31,361 bases of DNA from SIG440 sp045646865 (GCA_045646865.1 JAZRLM010000017.1:1-31361), one strand, 5' to 3'. Shown: positions 1 through 7,733, counted from the first letter of the stretch. A program made the numbers and translations. The notes: generated by a model not told the origin, from the letters alone.

Positions 1-1
1 T

Positions 2-1768
2 TGGGTTCCAATTCCGTTCAAGGATACAGAAATTGAGGCAGATAAACCTGTAAAGATTATGGAGATTGCTGCAGCGGCGATGGGTCAGCCAGGTCTTAAG
101 TATACTTATGCAGAAGTATATAATGTAGTAAAGGACTTTGACTGTGGTGTATATTTCAATGATGAATTTTTACTTAATAATTCTGGCTTAGAGGCGACAT
201 TGGAGCTTCGTTTATACAACCCTGAAAACGAAGAAGAAAGCTATAGAATCGGCGAAATTTATAGCTTTATGAACCCCATAGTAAAAGATGATAACACAGG
301 TGTTATTGTTGAGGGGTCAAAGGTTGCAGACAACACAGTAGAAATTGCAGATATTAATACTGGCAGTGCAGAAGACGGAACAACAGAGGTAAAAATTGAC
401 ACAAATAAGTTTGTTAGCGAAGCAGAAAAAGAAACCGCAGTTGTAGATACTGTTAAGCTTCCGATTGCCGCAGTAGATGCAGCCGAGGCGCTTGGTGATG
501 ATGCAACTCTTAGCATTACTCTTGCAAACGGCGAGGAAGAAGATGTTGAGGTTTCAATCAACAAGGCTGCTCTTGAGGCAATCAGCACTGCTGCCGTTGA
601 TGCAGGTGCTTCAAGCATTACCCTTAAGATTGAACAGACAGAAGAGCTGGAACCCGAACAAGACAGCGTTGTAGAAAATCTTGATAATAGTGTAGTATAC
701 AAGATTTCTTTTGAAACCGAGGGTGGCATGCCTGTATATGCCCCAACAGATGCTGAAAACGAAAGAAAAATTGAAATTAAAATTCCTTACAATAAATCAA
801 CTACCGGTAAGGTATTGGTACACGCTAAGCATTTGAAGGACGACGGTACATTAGAGGACGTTGATTCTACATACAGCAACAATATTATCACAATGAACCT
901 TGCGCATTTCTCTGAGTACGTTATCTACGAAACACGTATTTCATCAGGAATCACATCAACAGGAAGCAGTGTAGCATCAAAGTATACTGTAACATTTGAT
1001 ACAGATGGCGGAAGCGCAGTTGCAAGCCAGAGAGTTGAAAAAAATGATAAGGTATCAGAGCCTGCGGCACCCACTAAGGAAGGTTATACTTTTGAAGGCT
1101 GGTACACAGATGAAGCCTTCGGAACAAAGTATGATTTTGAAACCGCTGTAACAAAGGCATTTACACTTTATGCAAAGTGGACAGAAGAACCTTCAACAGA
1201 CGAACCTGCAGAGACTGTTACATTTAACGATGTAAAGGCAGAGGACTGGTTCAGCGAAGATGTTAAATTTGTTAGCGAAAACGGTCTTATGAACGGCGTT
1301 ACAGAAACCGAGTTTGCTCCTGATACACTTCTTACAAGAGCAATGCTTGTTACAATCCTTTACAGAAACGAAGGCGAGCCTGCTACAAATAGAAGCATTC
1401 CTTTTGCTGATATAGATATGGGTGCTTACTATGCAAGTGCAGTTATCTGGGCTCAGCAGAACGGTATTGTAAACGGTGTTACAGAAATTGAATTCGCTCC
1501 CGATGCAAACATCACCCGTGAACAGATTGCAGCTATTATGTTCCGTTATGCTGTATATAAGGGTATGGATGCAGTTACACTTGAAGAAAACCTTGCAGCA
1601 TTTGCAGATGCAGACGAGATTAACGAATATGCAATTTCTGCTTTAAACTGGGCTGTAGGCAGCGGTTTAATCAACGGCAAGACCGAAAGCACACTTTGTC
1701 CTAAGGACAATGCAACACGTGCTGAAATTGCAGCAATCCTTCACAGATACATTGATGCACAGAAATAA
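2..1768 (+). CDS. SLH-domain cell-surface protein with InlB-type repeat (5' end outside the window)
   Basis: The reading frame is already open at base 2, upstream of the first ATG at 59, so only the C-terminal part is seen. Counting from that ATG, an InlB B-repeat (Listeria-Bacteroides type) lies at about residues 306-375, ending in the usual GW-Y-D ... LYAKW pattern. Three S-layer-homology (SLH) repeats follow at about 390-440, 450-505 and 515-566, each with an F-D/W ... A/V..A...G...G pattern and a TRA/TRE motif. SLH triplets bind pyruvylated secondary wall polymer, so the protein is probably exported and held on the cell wall. The acidic region before the repeats (about residues 90-300) has no family I recognise. 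A double hairpin and a clear terminator follow the stop. The signal peptide must lie outside the window. Substrate or partner is unknown. Confidence 0.9.
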   Translation, partial: WVPIPFKDTEIEADKPVKIMEIAAAAMGQPGLKYTYAEVYNVVKDFDCGVYFNDEFLLNNSGLEATLELRLYNPENEEESYRIGEIYSFMNPIVKDDNTGVIVEGSKVADNTVEIADINTGSAEDGTTEVKIDTNKFVSEAEKETAVVDTVKLPIAAVDAAEALGDDATLSITLANGEEEDVEVSINKAALEAISTAAVDAGASSITLKIEQTEELEPEQDSVVENLDNSVVYKISFETEGGMPVYAPTDAENERKIEIKIPYNKSTTGKVLVHAKHLKDDGTLEDVDSTYSNNIITMNLAHFSEYVIYETRISSGITSTGSSVASKYTVTFDTDGGSAVASQRVEKNDKVSEPAAPTKEGYTFEGWYTDEAFGTKYDFETAVTKAFTLYAKWTEEPSTDEPAETVTFNDVKAEDWFSEDVKFVSENGLMNGVTETEFAPDTLLTRAMLVTILYRNEGEPATNRSIPFADIDMGAYYASAVIWAQQNGIVNGVTEIEFAPDANITREQIAAIMFRYAVYKGMDAVTLEENLAAFADADEINEYAISALNWAVGSGLINGKTESTLCPKDNATRAEIAAILHRYIDAQK

Positions 1769-1789
1769 TTAAATAAAGCAAAAATTAAA

Positions 1790-1887
1790 TTGCCCGTGCA
1801 AAATTTTCGGCTATGCCGAAATGCACTTGGGCAAACAAAGCGAGATTTCTGCGACCGCCGCGAGGCGAGCGGCGCAGCCGCTTTGTT
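1790..1887. repeat. two stacked inverted-repeat hairpins
   Basis: Just after the SLH gene are two adjacent strong hairpins. The first (1790-1834) has outer arms ttgccc/gggcaa, then gtgca/tgcac, then tttcggc/gccgaaa around a tat loop. The second (1834-1887) has outer arms aacaaagcg/cgctttgtt and an inner GC-rich stem ctgcg..cgccgc/gcggcgcag. They lie upstream of a separate ordinary terminator, so they are more than a terminator. They could be a dispersed palindromic intergenic element or a 3'-end stabiliser. Confidence 0.6.
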
Positions 1888-1892
1888 CCACT

Positions 1893-1922
1893 AAAAAACC
1901 CTCCTTTAAGGAGGGTTTTTCG
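1893..1922 (+). terminator. Rho-independent terminator of the SLH gene
   Basis: The arms ccctcctt/aaggaggg are flanked by A and T runs, giving a compact stem followed by TTTTT. The flanking A run lets it work also for the minus strand. Confidence 0.85.
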
Positions 1923-1938
1923 GGTTAGTTATTAAATT

Positions 1939-2334
1939 TTATACTCCGCTGTATGCGCTGAAACCGCCGTCAACGGGGATTACAACGCCGTTAACAAAGC
2001 TTGATGCAGCTTTATATACAAGGCAGGGATGTGCACCGATAAGCTCTTCTGCTTTGCTAAATCTCTCCATAGGTGTTGATGCAAGAATTTTACCTGTTCT
2101 TGCTGTTGGTGTTCCGTCAACATATTTATCAAAATCTTTTTCGTAAAAATCCATTCCTTCGGTTTCACGCCTGGAGTAAACATTTGCGGTAACTATAAAG
2201 TTTCCGCCTACGTCTGTAAACTGCTCAAGGCGTTAAATGGAATTTTCTTCCGGCTCTTTCCATCCAAAATTCATACATCCAATGCAGAACTCGGATACCG
2301 TTAGTTCGGATGTGCCCAAAATCCTTGTTTTCAT
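1939..2334 (-). pseudogene. chimeric remnant: aldo-keto reductase N-terminus joined to SDR (mannonate oxidoreductase-like) C-terminus
   Basis: Reading leftwards from ATG 2334, the protein begins like an aldo-keto reductase (MKTRILGTSELTVSEFCIG). It reaches an in-frame TAA at 2233-2235 and continues in the same frame as RLEQFTDVGGNFIVTANVYS, which is the next conserved AKR block. The catalytic Asp of the usual FxDTA motif is replaced by Val. After about 20 more residues the similarity changes to the C-terminus of a short-chain dehydrogenase, with TPMERF, ASSFVNGVVIPVDGG and the tail FSAYSGV. That tail is typical of SDR-type fructuronate reductases. The two halves come from unrelated enzyme families, so a deletion or recombination fused two neighbouring genes and a stop followed. 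No strong ribosome binding site is seen at 2334. This is certainly non-functional as either enzyme. Confidence 0.8.
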
Positions 2335-2374
2335 CTGATTAATTTTCCGGAATTGGTTCATAATGATTATTAAA

Positions 2375-2809
2375 TTATTTTTTCCACATATTATCAAGCT
2401 GCCACCCCAAATCAAAGACAGGCACAACAATGGTAACTTCTACCTCGTCATCTGCGAGGGTACCGTCGGTTGTACAGCGAAGAGCAGGGACGTTCTTCAT
2501 ACAGTTTTTACATTCACAAATTTCCAGCACTATGGCTTGCAGGTCAGATATAGTGTTGCTGGATGGCATATTGATATGTAAAAGGTAGTCTTTAAGGCAG
2601 TCAATTTTTAAAAGGGAGAGGTATCTTACAACGCCGTTACGTTTCCCTTTATAAACAATTTTGTACCATTCCTTACCCTTATCCGAAATTTTTTCCACTA
2701 TTTCACGGACGTCGGCAACAATAAGGGGTTCTTTTCCTTCCATAGCCGAGCTTTCAACAATATATTTTGCCAGAGCTTTTGGATTGTCTAAAATTTCAAA
2801 AGACAACAT
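2375..2809 (-). CDS. hypothetical protein with a CxxC...C cysteine cluster
   Basis: This 144-residue protein starts at ATG 2809, behind a strong GGGAGG site about 7 bases upstream. An in-frame ATG farther up at 2872 lacks such a site. The N-terminus reads MLSFEILDNPKALAKYI. The middle is a mixed alpha/beta sequence, and near residue 112 there is a C-x-C-x2-C cluster followed by another Cys eight residues later. This could bind a metal, but I recognise no family. There is no signal peptide or membrane segment. It follows purC on the same strand with a 78-base gap and may be co-transcribed with it. The broken AKR/SDR remnant lies 40 bases downstream. Confidence 0.7.
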   Translation of the reverse strand: MLSFEILDNPKALAKYIVESSAMEGKEPLIVADVREIVEKISDKGKEWYKIVYKGKRNGVVRYLSLLKIDCLKDYLLHINMPSSNTISDLQAIVLEICECKNCMKNVPALRCTTDGTLADDEVEVTIVVPVFDLGWQLDNMWKK

Positions 2810-2887
2810 AATATAACCTCCCTGCGAAAAGATTAAGAAAGTTTGTGAACAAAAAGACATATGAAAATACATATGCCTTTTTGTTAA

Positions 2888-3571
2888 TTATCTGTTATTG
2901 ATAAGCTTTGTCAGTTCAACGGGGTCAACAATTTTGCCGTCCTTGTAAACACGCATATTACCGGATGCGATTTCGTCAATAAGGATAACTTCGTTGTTGT
3001 TGTAGCCAAATTCAAATTTGATATCCCAAAGGTCAAGACCGATGGTTTTAAGGTCATCAGCAACAATTTTTGTGATTTTAAGGGTCTGTTCCTTCATACT
3101 GTCAAACATTTCGGGTGACATAACGCCAAGAGCGGCAAGGCCTTCGGATGTAACCAACGGGTCGCCCTTTTCGTCATTTTTGAAGGTACATTCAACATAA
3201 CCGCCCTCTAAAACAGTTCCGTCTTCTGTATATTCGCCGTATCTGCGGATAAAGCTACCTGGTGCAACCAAACGGCAGATAACCTCTAAGCCGTGCCCAA
3301 AAACTGTTGCAGGAAGAACTTCCATGGTGGCATCATCAAGATTTGCACTTACATAGTGGGTTTTGATGCCTGCCTTCTTCAGCATTTCAAAATAATAAAC
3401 AGATGTTTCAAGGTTAGCCTTGCCGATACCGTCGATGGTAAGACCAACTGAATTTTCGCCCGGGTCAAAAACGCCGTCTTTGCCGGTGCAATCGTCTTTG
3501 AATTTCAGCAACACATTGCCGTTTTCAAGTTTGTAAACATCTTTTGTTTTTCCTTGATAAATCTTTTCCAT
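2888..3571 (-). CDS. purC: phosphoribosylaminoimidazole-succinocarboxamide synthase
   Basis: SAICAR synthetase joins aspartate to CAIR with ATP in step 8 of de novo purine synthesis, in the cytoplasm. The protein of about 227 residues is near the usual length. It shows the N-terminal IYQGKTKDVY motif, the central ICRLVAPGSF.RRY segment (the family's R-N-xAxGS region) and the C-terminal DLWDIKFEFG ... ILIDEIASGNMR active-site stretch. ATG 3571 is chosen because an AGAAGGGA site sits 8 bases upstream. A TTG two codons earlier would be too close to that site. No other pur gene is adjacent, so here purC stands apart from the usual purine cluster. A very AT-rich region lies upstream. Confidence 0.95.
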   Translation of the reverse strand: MEKIYQGKTKDVYKLENGNVLLKFKDDCTGKDGVFDPGENSVGLTIDGIGKANLETSVYYFEMLKKAGIKTHYVSANLDDATMEVLPATVFGHGLEVICRLVAPGSFIRRYGEYTEDGTVLEGGYVECTFKNDEKGDPLVTSEGLAALGVMSPEMFDSMKEQTLKITKIVADDLKTIGLDLWDIKFEFGYNNNEVILIDEIASGNMRVYKDGKIVDPVELTKLINNR

Positions 3572-3777
3572 TTTCAAAATCCCTTCTTTAGTGTAATGGT
3601 TTAATAATACACTTTATTTTACCATACTTTTTTGCAAATTTACAGTACTTTTATAAAAAAAATTTAAAAATTTTTAAATTTTTTAAGGTTTTCTAGTTCC
3701 CGTATCAATTGCCGTAATTTTTGCAGAGTACAGAAGCCGATTTAAGATAAAATAAAATAGAAAGGGGAATTGGTCCA

Positions 3778-3912
3778 ATGATAAAAAAATTAAAAAACAT
3801 TGTCTTTGCCATATGCTTTCTGGTACTGGTTTCAAAGAATGTGTATACTCCTGTTTTGGTGAGCTTAGATATGCAGGAGAATATACAGGCAAAAATTTTT
3901 AAAAGTGTGTAA
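3778..3912 (+). CDS. possible 44-residue membrane or secreted peptide
   Basis: A short frame begins at ATG 3778 behind AGGGG with about 9 bases of spacing. It encodes a basic N-terminus (MIKKLKN), a hydrophobic stretch of about 13 residues (IVFAICFLVLV), then a short polar tail ending KIFKSV. The layout resembles a short signal or membrane peptide. It is divergent from purC and ends just before the bidirectional hairpin at 3922. Longer frames on the opposite strand look like shadows with no ribosome binding site. No family is recognised, and chance remains possible. Confidence 0.45.
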   Translation: MIKKLKNIVFAICFLVLVSKNVYTPVLVSLDMQENIQAKIFKSV

Positions 3913-3921
3913 AAACAAAAG

Positions 3922-3951
3922 ATGCGGTAAACTGATGTTAGTTTACCGCAT
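3922..3951. terminator. bidirectional terminator between the small ORF and lysC
   Basis: The 11-bp arms atgcggtaaac/gtttaccgcat surround an 8-base loop. T-rich sequence follows on the minus strand (cttttgttttt) and a weaker T stretch on the plus strand. It sits just past the lysC stop. Confidence 0.75.
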
Positions 3952-3971
3952 TTCTTCATTTTAATACAAAA

Positions 3972-5177
3972 TTAAATAACAAATTTGTCGTGAATTGCCT
4001 GAACGGCTCTTTCTGCATTTGCAACATTTACCAAAACAGAAATTTTGGTTTCTGATGTAGAAATCATATGGATGTTGATGTTTGCATCATAAAGCGCTTC
4101 AAACATTGTTGCTGCAACACCGGGGTTATTAACCATACCCGAACCAACGATTGAAACTTTGCTGATGTCTTCTCTGTGTGAGATATCTTCGTAGCAAAGA
4201 ACGTCTTTAGCAGATTCAAGAAGTTCAAGCGCTTCTGCAAGATGCTTCTTGGTAACAGTAAAGGAAATATCCTTCTTTCCTTCTCTGCCGATTGACTGCA
4301 GAATAACGTCAACATTTATGTGCTTTTTAGCTAGCAATGAGAATACTTTAAACGCAATACCGGGCTTATCTTCAAGACCAACAATTGCAATACGTGCTAC
4401 GTCGTTATCACGAGCAACACCTCTGATTAACATTTTTTCCACGGAAACCGCCTCCTTAACAATAGTTCCTTCAATTTTTTGAAAACTGGACTTAACCTCA
4501 AGATGTACGCCGTACTTCTTTGCCATTTCAACCGAACGGTTGTGGAGTACGTTTGCACCAAGACTTGCAAGGTCAAGCATTTCATCATAAGTAATTTCGT
4601 CAAGCTTTTTGGCTGACTTTACAATACGTGGGTCTGCGGTATACACACCGTCAACGTCGGTATAGATTTCGCACTTGTCTGCCTTGATTGCTGCAGCAAT
4701 TGCAACCGCTGATGTATCACTTCCGCCACGACCAAGAGTGGTGATGTTGTCGTATTTATCAAGACCCTGGAATCCTGCAACAATAACAATCTTTTTCTGA
4801 TCAAGTTCTGCAAGAATTCTTTCAGTGTTGATTTTGTTGATGCGTGCATTGCCTGCAGATGAGTTTGTCTGGAAGCCTGCCTGCCAGCCTGTAAGAGAAA
4901 TAACAGGAGCACCGATTTTCTCGATTGCCATTGCAAGAAGTGCGATTGAAATCTGTTCACCTGATGAAAGGAGCATATCCATTTCACGCTTTGAAGCTGA
5001 AGGGTTGATTTCGTTAGCCTTATCAATAAGGTCATCTGTTGTGTCGCCCTGTGCGGAAACTACCACAACAACCGAGTTTCCTTCACGGTAGGTATCAACA
5101 ACACGGCTTGCAACGTTGTTTACTTTGGCCGCATCTGCAACAGAGCTGCCGCCGAATTTCTGAACAATAATTGCCAA
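3972..5177 (-). CDS. lysC: aspartate kinase
   Basis: Aspartokinase phosphorylates L-aspartate, the first step towards lysine, threonine, methionine and diaminopimelate. The 401-residue protein starts with the kinase motif KFGGSSV (residues 7-13). It continues with the SSGEQIS, TLGRGGSDTSA and TDVDGVYTADPR motifs, and ends with two ACT domains from about residues 265 and 338, so allosteric control by an end product is expected. The start is a TTG, with GGAGG 7 bases upstream. No ATG exists at the correct point, as the next residues AIIVQKFGG are the conserved beginning. It lies downstream of hom on the same strand, separated by about 250 bases filled with hairpins. One of these can pair with part of the Shine-Dalgarno site. 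Confidence 0.97.
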   Translation of the reverse strand: MAIIVQKFGGSSVADAAKVNNVASRVVDTYREGNSVVVVVSAQGDTTDDLIDKANEINPSASKREMDMLLSSGEQISIALLAMAIEKIGAPVISLTGWQAGFQTNSSAGNARINKINTERILAELDQKKIVIVAGFQGLDKYDNITTLGRGGSDTSAVAIAAAIKADKCEIYTDVDGVYTADPRIVKSAKKLDEITYDEMLDLASLGANVLHNRSVEMAKKYGVHLEVKSSFQKIEGTIVKEAVSVEKMLIRGVARDNDVARIAIVGLEDKPGIAFKVFSLLAKKHINVDVILQSIGREGKKDISFTVTKKHLAEALELLESAKDVLCYEDISHREDISKVSIVGSGMVNNPGVAATMFEALYDANINIHMISTSETKISVLVNVANAERAVQAIHDKFVI

Positions 5178-5185
5178 TTTTAAAA

Positions 5186-5216
5186 CCTCCGATACATATT
5201 TATAATATATGTCGGT
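5186..5216 (-). promoter_or_regulatory. possible Shine-Dalgarno-sequestering hairpin of lysC
   Basis: On the lysC strand, ccga-catat (5215-5207) can pair with atatg-ta-tcgg (5199-5189), leaving a 2-base bulge and a 7-base loop. The last two pairs use the first two G of the GGAGG site. The 5' arm overlaps accgac (5216-5211), which alternatively closes the upstream four-way junction, so the two folds exclude each other. The pairing is seen in the sequence. A regulatory role is inference. Confidence 0.4.
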
Positions 5217-5286
5217 GAAACATTTTAATGTTTCAGTTTGCTAAATTAAGCAAACCCTTGTGAAAACTGTGTTTTCACAAACCGAC
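5211..5286 (-). ncRNA. cloverleaf-like four-way junction A, upstream of lysC
   Basis: An outer 6-bp stem gtcggt (5211-5216)/accgac (5281-5286) encloses three perfect hairpins with almost no linker. They are 5216-5235 (arms tgaaacatt/aatgtttca), 5236-5255 (gtttgct/agcaaac) and 5258-5280 (ttgtgaaaac/gttttcacaa, 3-base loop). Because it is palindromic it would form on either strand, but it lies in the hom-lysC transcript direction. It matches no riboswitch consensus I know. Confidence 0.55.
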
Positions 5287-5294
5287 TTTATTGC

Positions 5295-5382
5295 AATCAT
5301 GTGTGGCTTTCAAAACTTTGTTTTGAAAGTTGCGGAACTTGTTCTGCCAAAACGGCATAATGCCGTTTCCACATCTATGATT
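5295..5382 (-). ncRNA. cloverleaf-like four-way junction B
   Basis: The outer arms aatcat-g-tgtgg (5295-5306) and ccaca-tct-atgatt (5369-5382) give 11 pairs around a small internal loop. They enclose three hairpins: 5307-5329 (ctttcaaaac/gttttgaaag), 5332-5347 (gcggaac/gttctgc, one G-U) and 5350-5368 (aaacggc/gccgttt). The first shares the core aaaac-tNt-gtttt with the third hairpin of junction A, which suggests duplication. A weaker hairpin (gacg/cgtc, 5391-5411) follows towards hom. Confidence 0.55.
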
Positions 5383-5425
5383 ATATTGGTGACGCCGTTT
5401 TTAAAGACGTCGATTTCACATTTTG

Positions 5426-6643
5426 TTATTCGCCAATCAGTCTTAATTTGCCAAGAGCCTTGCCGCCCTCAAATTCAACACTCTTGATGAAATCTGCAAG
5501 AGCGCTGTCTGTCATAGGAGCGGTGATAACTGCAAATTCATTTTTGTATTCTTCCTCGTCAAAGGTGACAATACTGCAGCCTTCAAGACCTGCAACGGGT
5601 TTGCCTGAGAATCTAATATAGTATGGATACTCCTGCTGCTTGCCTTCTGACTGATTTTCGGCAGAGTATTTATTCCATTTTATGATGATGTTAACACCCT
5701 GGTGCTTGATTGCATCCACAACGTCTGCAACAACTGCATTTGCTGTGGGGAGCTTACCTGCGCCTCTGCCATAGAACATAACGTCGCCAAGGTCTTCGCC
5801 CTTTACGATAATGCCGTTAAACACATCGTTGATACCTGCAAGAGGATTGCTCTTTGGAACAAATGCAGGGAATACTGCGGCATAAACACCGCCGTCCTTT
5901 GCTTTGGTTGCGTGACCGATGAGCTTGATTGAGTATCCAAGCTTTTCGGCATATGCCACATCTTCTGCAGTGATTTTTGTAATTCCCTCGGTGGGGATTC
6001 TTTCGGTAAGTACCTCGTTGCCGAATGCCAGAGCCGAAAGAATTGCAATTTTACGGCAGGTGTCGTGACCTTCAACATCGGCTGTGGGGTCTGCCTCGGC
6101 ATAACCCTTCTGCTGTGCTGCGCGAAGAGCGTTGTCAAAGGTTTCGCCTTTCTGGAACATCTGTGTAAGGATGTAGTTGGTTGTTCCGTTAAGGATGCCG
6201 AATACATCTGTTGCCTCGCCTGCTGTCAGGCATGAGAACATAGGTCTTATAATGGGGATACCGCCGCCGACAGATGCTTCAAACAGGTAGTTGAGGTTTC
6301 TTTCTCTTGCAATCTGCAAAAGCTCTGTGCCGTGTGCGGCAACAAGCTCTTTGTTGGAGGTAATAACACTTTTACCTGCAAGGAGAAGTTGTTTTGAAAA
6401 TTCATAAGCGGGTTTTGTGCCGCCCATTGTTTCAACAACAATGCCAACCTCGGGGTCGTTTAAAATATCATTAAAGTCCTTGGTGAAGCATTTGAATTCG
6501 CTGTCGGGGAAGTCGCGCAAATCAAGAATGTGAGCGATTTCGATAGGTTCGCCACATTTTTTAATCAGGTTGTCCTGATTTTTGGTGATAACCTCGCCAA
6601 CGCCCGAGCCAACAACACCAAAGCCCATAATTGCGATTTTCAT
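5426..6643 (-). CDS. hom: homoserine dehydrogenase
   Basis: This enzyme reduces aspartate semialdehyde to homoserine with NAD(P)H, the branch point to threonine and methionine. The 405-residue protein has the Rossmann nucleotide motif GFGVVGSGVG (7-16). It also shows TSNKELVA, the substrate region FEASVGGGIPII, and NGTTNYIL, TADVEGHD and FYGRGAGKLPTA. The C-terminal regulatory ACT domain is short and poorly conserved: YYIRFSGKPVAGLEG stands where most Firmicute proteins have YYLR..V.DKPGVLA. Control by threonine may be weak or altered. The start ATG follows AGAAGGGA with about 10-12 bases of spacing. It precedes lysC on the same strand, with the hairpin array between them. Confidence 0.96.
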   Translation of the reverse strand: MKIAIMGFGVVGSGVGEVITKNQDNLIKKCGEPIEIAHILDLRDFPDSEFKCFTKDFNDILNDPEVGIVVETMGGTKPAYEFSKQLLLAGKSVITSNKELVAAHGTELLQIARERNLNYLFEASVGGGIPIIRPMFSCLTAGEATDVFGILNGTTNYILTQMFQKGETFDNALRAAQQKGYAEADPTADVEGHDTCRKIAILSALAFGNEVLTERIPTEGITKITAEDVAYAEKLGYSIKLIGHATKAKDGGVYAAVFPAFVPKSNPLAGINDVFNGIIVKGEDLGDVMFYGRGAGKLPTANAVVADVVDAIKHQGVNIIIKWNKYSAENQSEGKQQEYPYYIRFSGKPVAGLEGCSIVTFDEEEYKNEFAVITAPMTDSALADFIKSVEFEGGKALGKLRLIGE

Positions 6644-6731
6644 ATATTATCAGTCCCTTCTGAAAAAATCTATAACAACATAACAAAATGTTTTTATTTG
6701 CCTAAAAATATAGATAATAACATAATACAAC

Positions 6732-6759
6732 AAAAACTCCCTGACGTCAAGGAGTTTTT
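6732..6759. terminator. terminator between the dus gene and hom
   Basis: The arms aaaaactcc/ggagttttt enclose the inner palindrome tgacgtca with one mismatch. A and T flanks on each side make it bidirectional. It lies 20 bases past the dus stop. Confidence 0.8.
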
Positions 6760-6779
6760 GCCATATTTATGCACTAAAA

Positions 6780-7733
6780 TTAACTAATCAAATCAATAAT
6801 TTTCAGCATTTCGTCCTGAGTGGATGCATGCATAATTGCCTCTCTCAGCTTTGCGCCGCCGTGGCAGCCCTTGATATACCATGCCATATGCTTGCGTGCT
6901 TCCTGAATGCCACGGTATTCGCCCTTATATTTTATCAGTAGTTCAAGGTGTTCCCGCATTTTTGCAGTCCGTTCTTCGGGTGTGGGGGGAGGAAGTTTTT
7001 CACCTGTTTCAAGGTAGTGGATAACTCTTTCAAATATCCACGGGTTTCCCTGTGCACCTCTGCCTATCATAATTCCGTCACAGCCTGTATATTCAAGCAT
7101 ATGCTTTGCGCTGTCTTCATCTATTATATCGCCGTTGCCTATAACGGGGATGGAAACTGATTGTTTTACCGCTTTAATTATATCAAGGTCGGCAGTACCG
7201 CTGTAAAATTGCTGACGTGTTCTGCCGTGTACGGTAACAGCCGAGGCTCCGTTTTTTTCGGCAATCTGCGCCATTTCAACGGCATTGACAAGGGAATCAT
7301 CCCAGCCTTTGCGGATTTTTACTGTTACCGGGACATCTACTGCCGCAACAACCGCTGCAACAATTTCGCCTGCAAGCTGCGGAGTCTTTGAAAGTGCCGA
7401 GCCGTCGCCACTTCCTATGATTTTTGGCGCAGGGCAGCCCATATTGATGTCAATAAGCTGAGCACCGAACCCCAGAGCCTTTTCGGCAATTGAGGCAAGA
7501 ACATCAGGCTCGTGGCCGAAAAGCTGAGTTGCAACGGGTTTTTCATCTTCCTCGGTTTCGAGAAGGTCGGCGGTTTTTTTACTGTTGTAAAACAGACCCT
7601 TGCCTGACACCATTTCGGTATACATAAGACCGGGTCCAAAGGGTTTGGTTATCATTCGAAAGGCTTTGTCCGTTACCCCTGCCATAGGCGCAAGGAGAAC
7701 ATTGTTTTTCAGTTCAAGGTCTTTTATTTTCAT
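6780..7733 (-). CDS. dusB: tRNA-dihydrouridine synthase (DusB type)
   Basis: This is an FMN enzyme that reduces uridines in the tRNA D-loop. The 317-residue protein is the normal length. It shows LAPMAGVTDKAFR (14-26), the TQLFG motif and the catalytic cysteine in INMGCPAPKI (Cys100). It also has TVKIRKGWD, the VHGRTR.Q.Y.G motif with the general FMN-binding residues, PVIGNGDI and MIGRGAQGNPW. ATG 7733 follows AAGGA by 8 bases. It is divergent from proB, and each gene has its own consensus-like promoter in the 170-base gap. The exact Dus subtype is a family-level guess based on length and Firmicute context. Confidence 0.93.
   Translation of the reverse strand: MKIKDLELKNNVLLAPMAGVTDKAFRMITKPFGPGLMYTEMVSGKGLFYNSKKTADLLETEEDEKPVATQLFGHEPDVLASIAEKALGFGAQLIDINMGCPAPKIIGSGDGSALSKTPQLAGEIVAAVVAAVDVPVTVKIRKGWDDSLVNAVEMAQIAEKNGASAVTVHGRTRQQFYSGTADLDIIKAVKQSVSIPVIGNGDIIDEDSAKHMLEYTGCDGIMIGRGAQGNPWIFERVIHYLETGEKLPPPTPEERTAKMREHLELLIKYKGEYRGIQEARKHMAWYIKGCHGGAKLREAIMHASTQDEMLKIIDLIS

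Noticed and set aside
259..729. Long minus-strand frame opposite the SLH protein gene
   Set aside because: A serine-rich shadow caused by codon bias of the plus-strand gene, with no ribosome site.
3683..3959. Two minus-strand frames opposite the small peptide
   Set aside because: No ribosome site or recognisable protein features, and they cross the terminator hairpin.
5177..5426. Lysine riboswitch upstream of lysC
   Set aside because: The position fits, but I cannot find the conserved L-box core segments on the lysC strand. The structure is two separate four-way junctions, not the five-helix junction of that class.
5260..5487. A 75-codon plus-strand frame through the hairpin array
   Set aside because: It has no ribosome binding site, runs through perfect inverted repeats and into the end of hom on the opposite strand.
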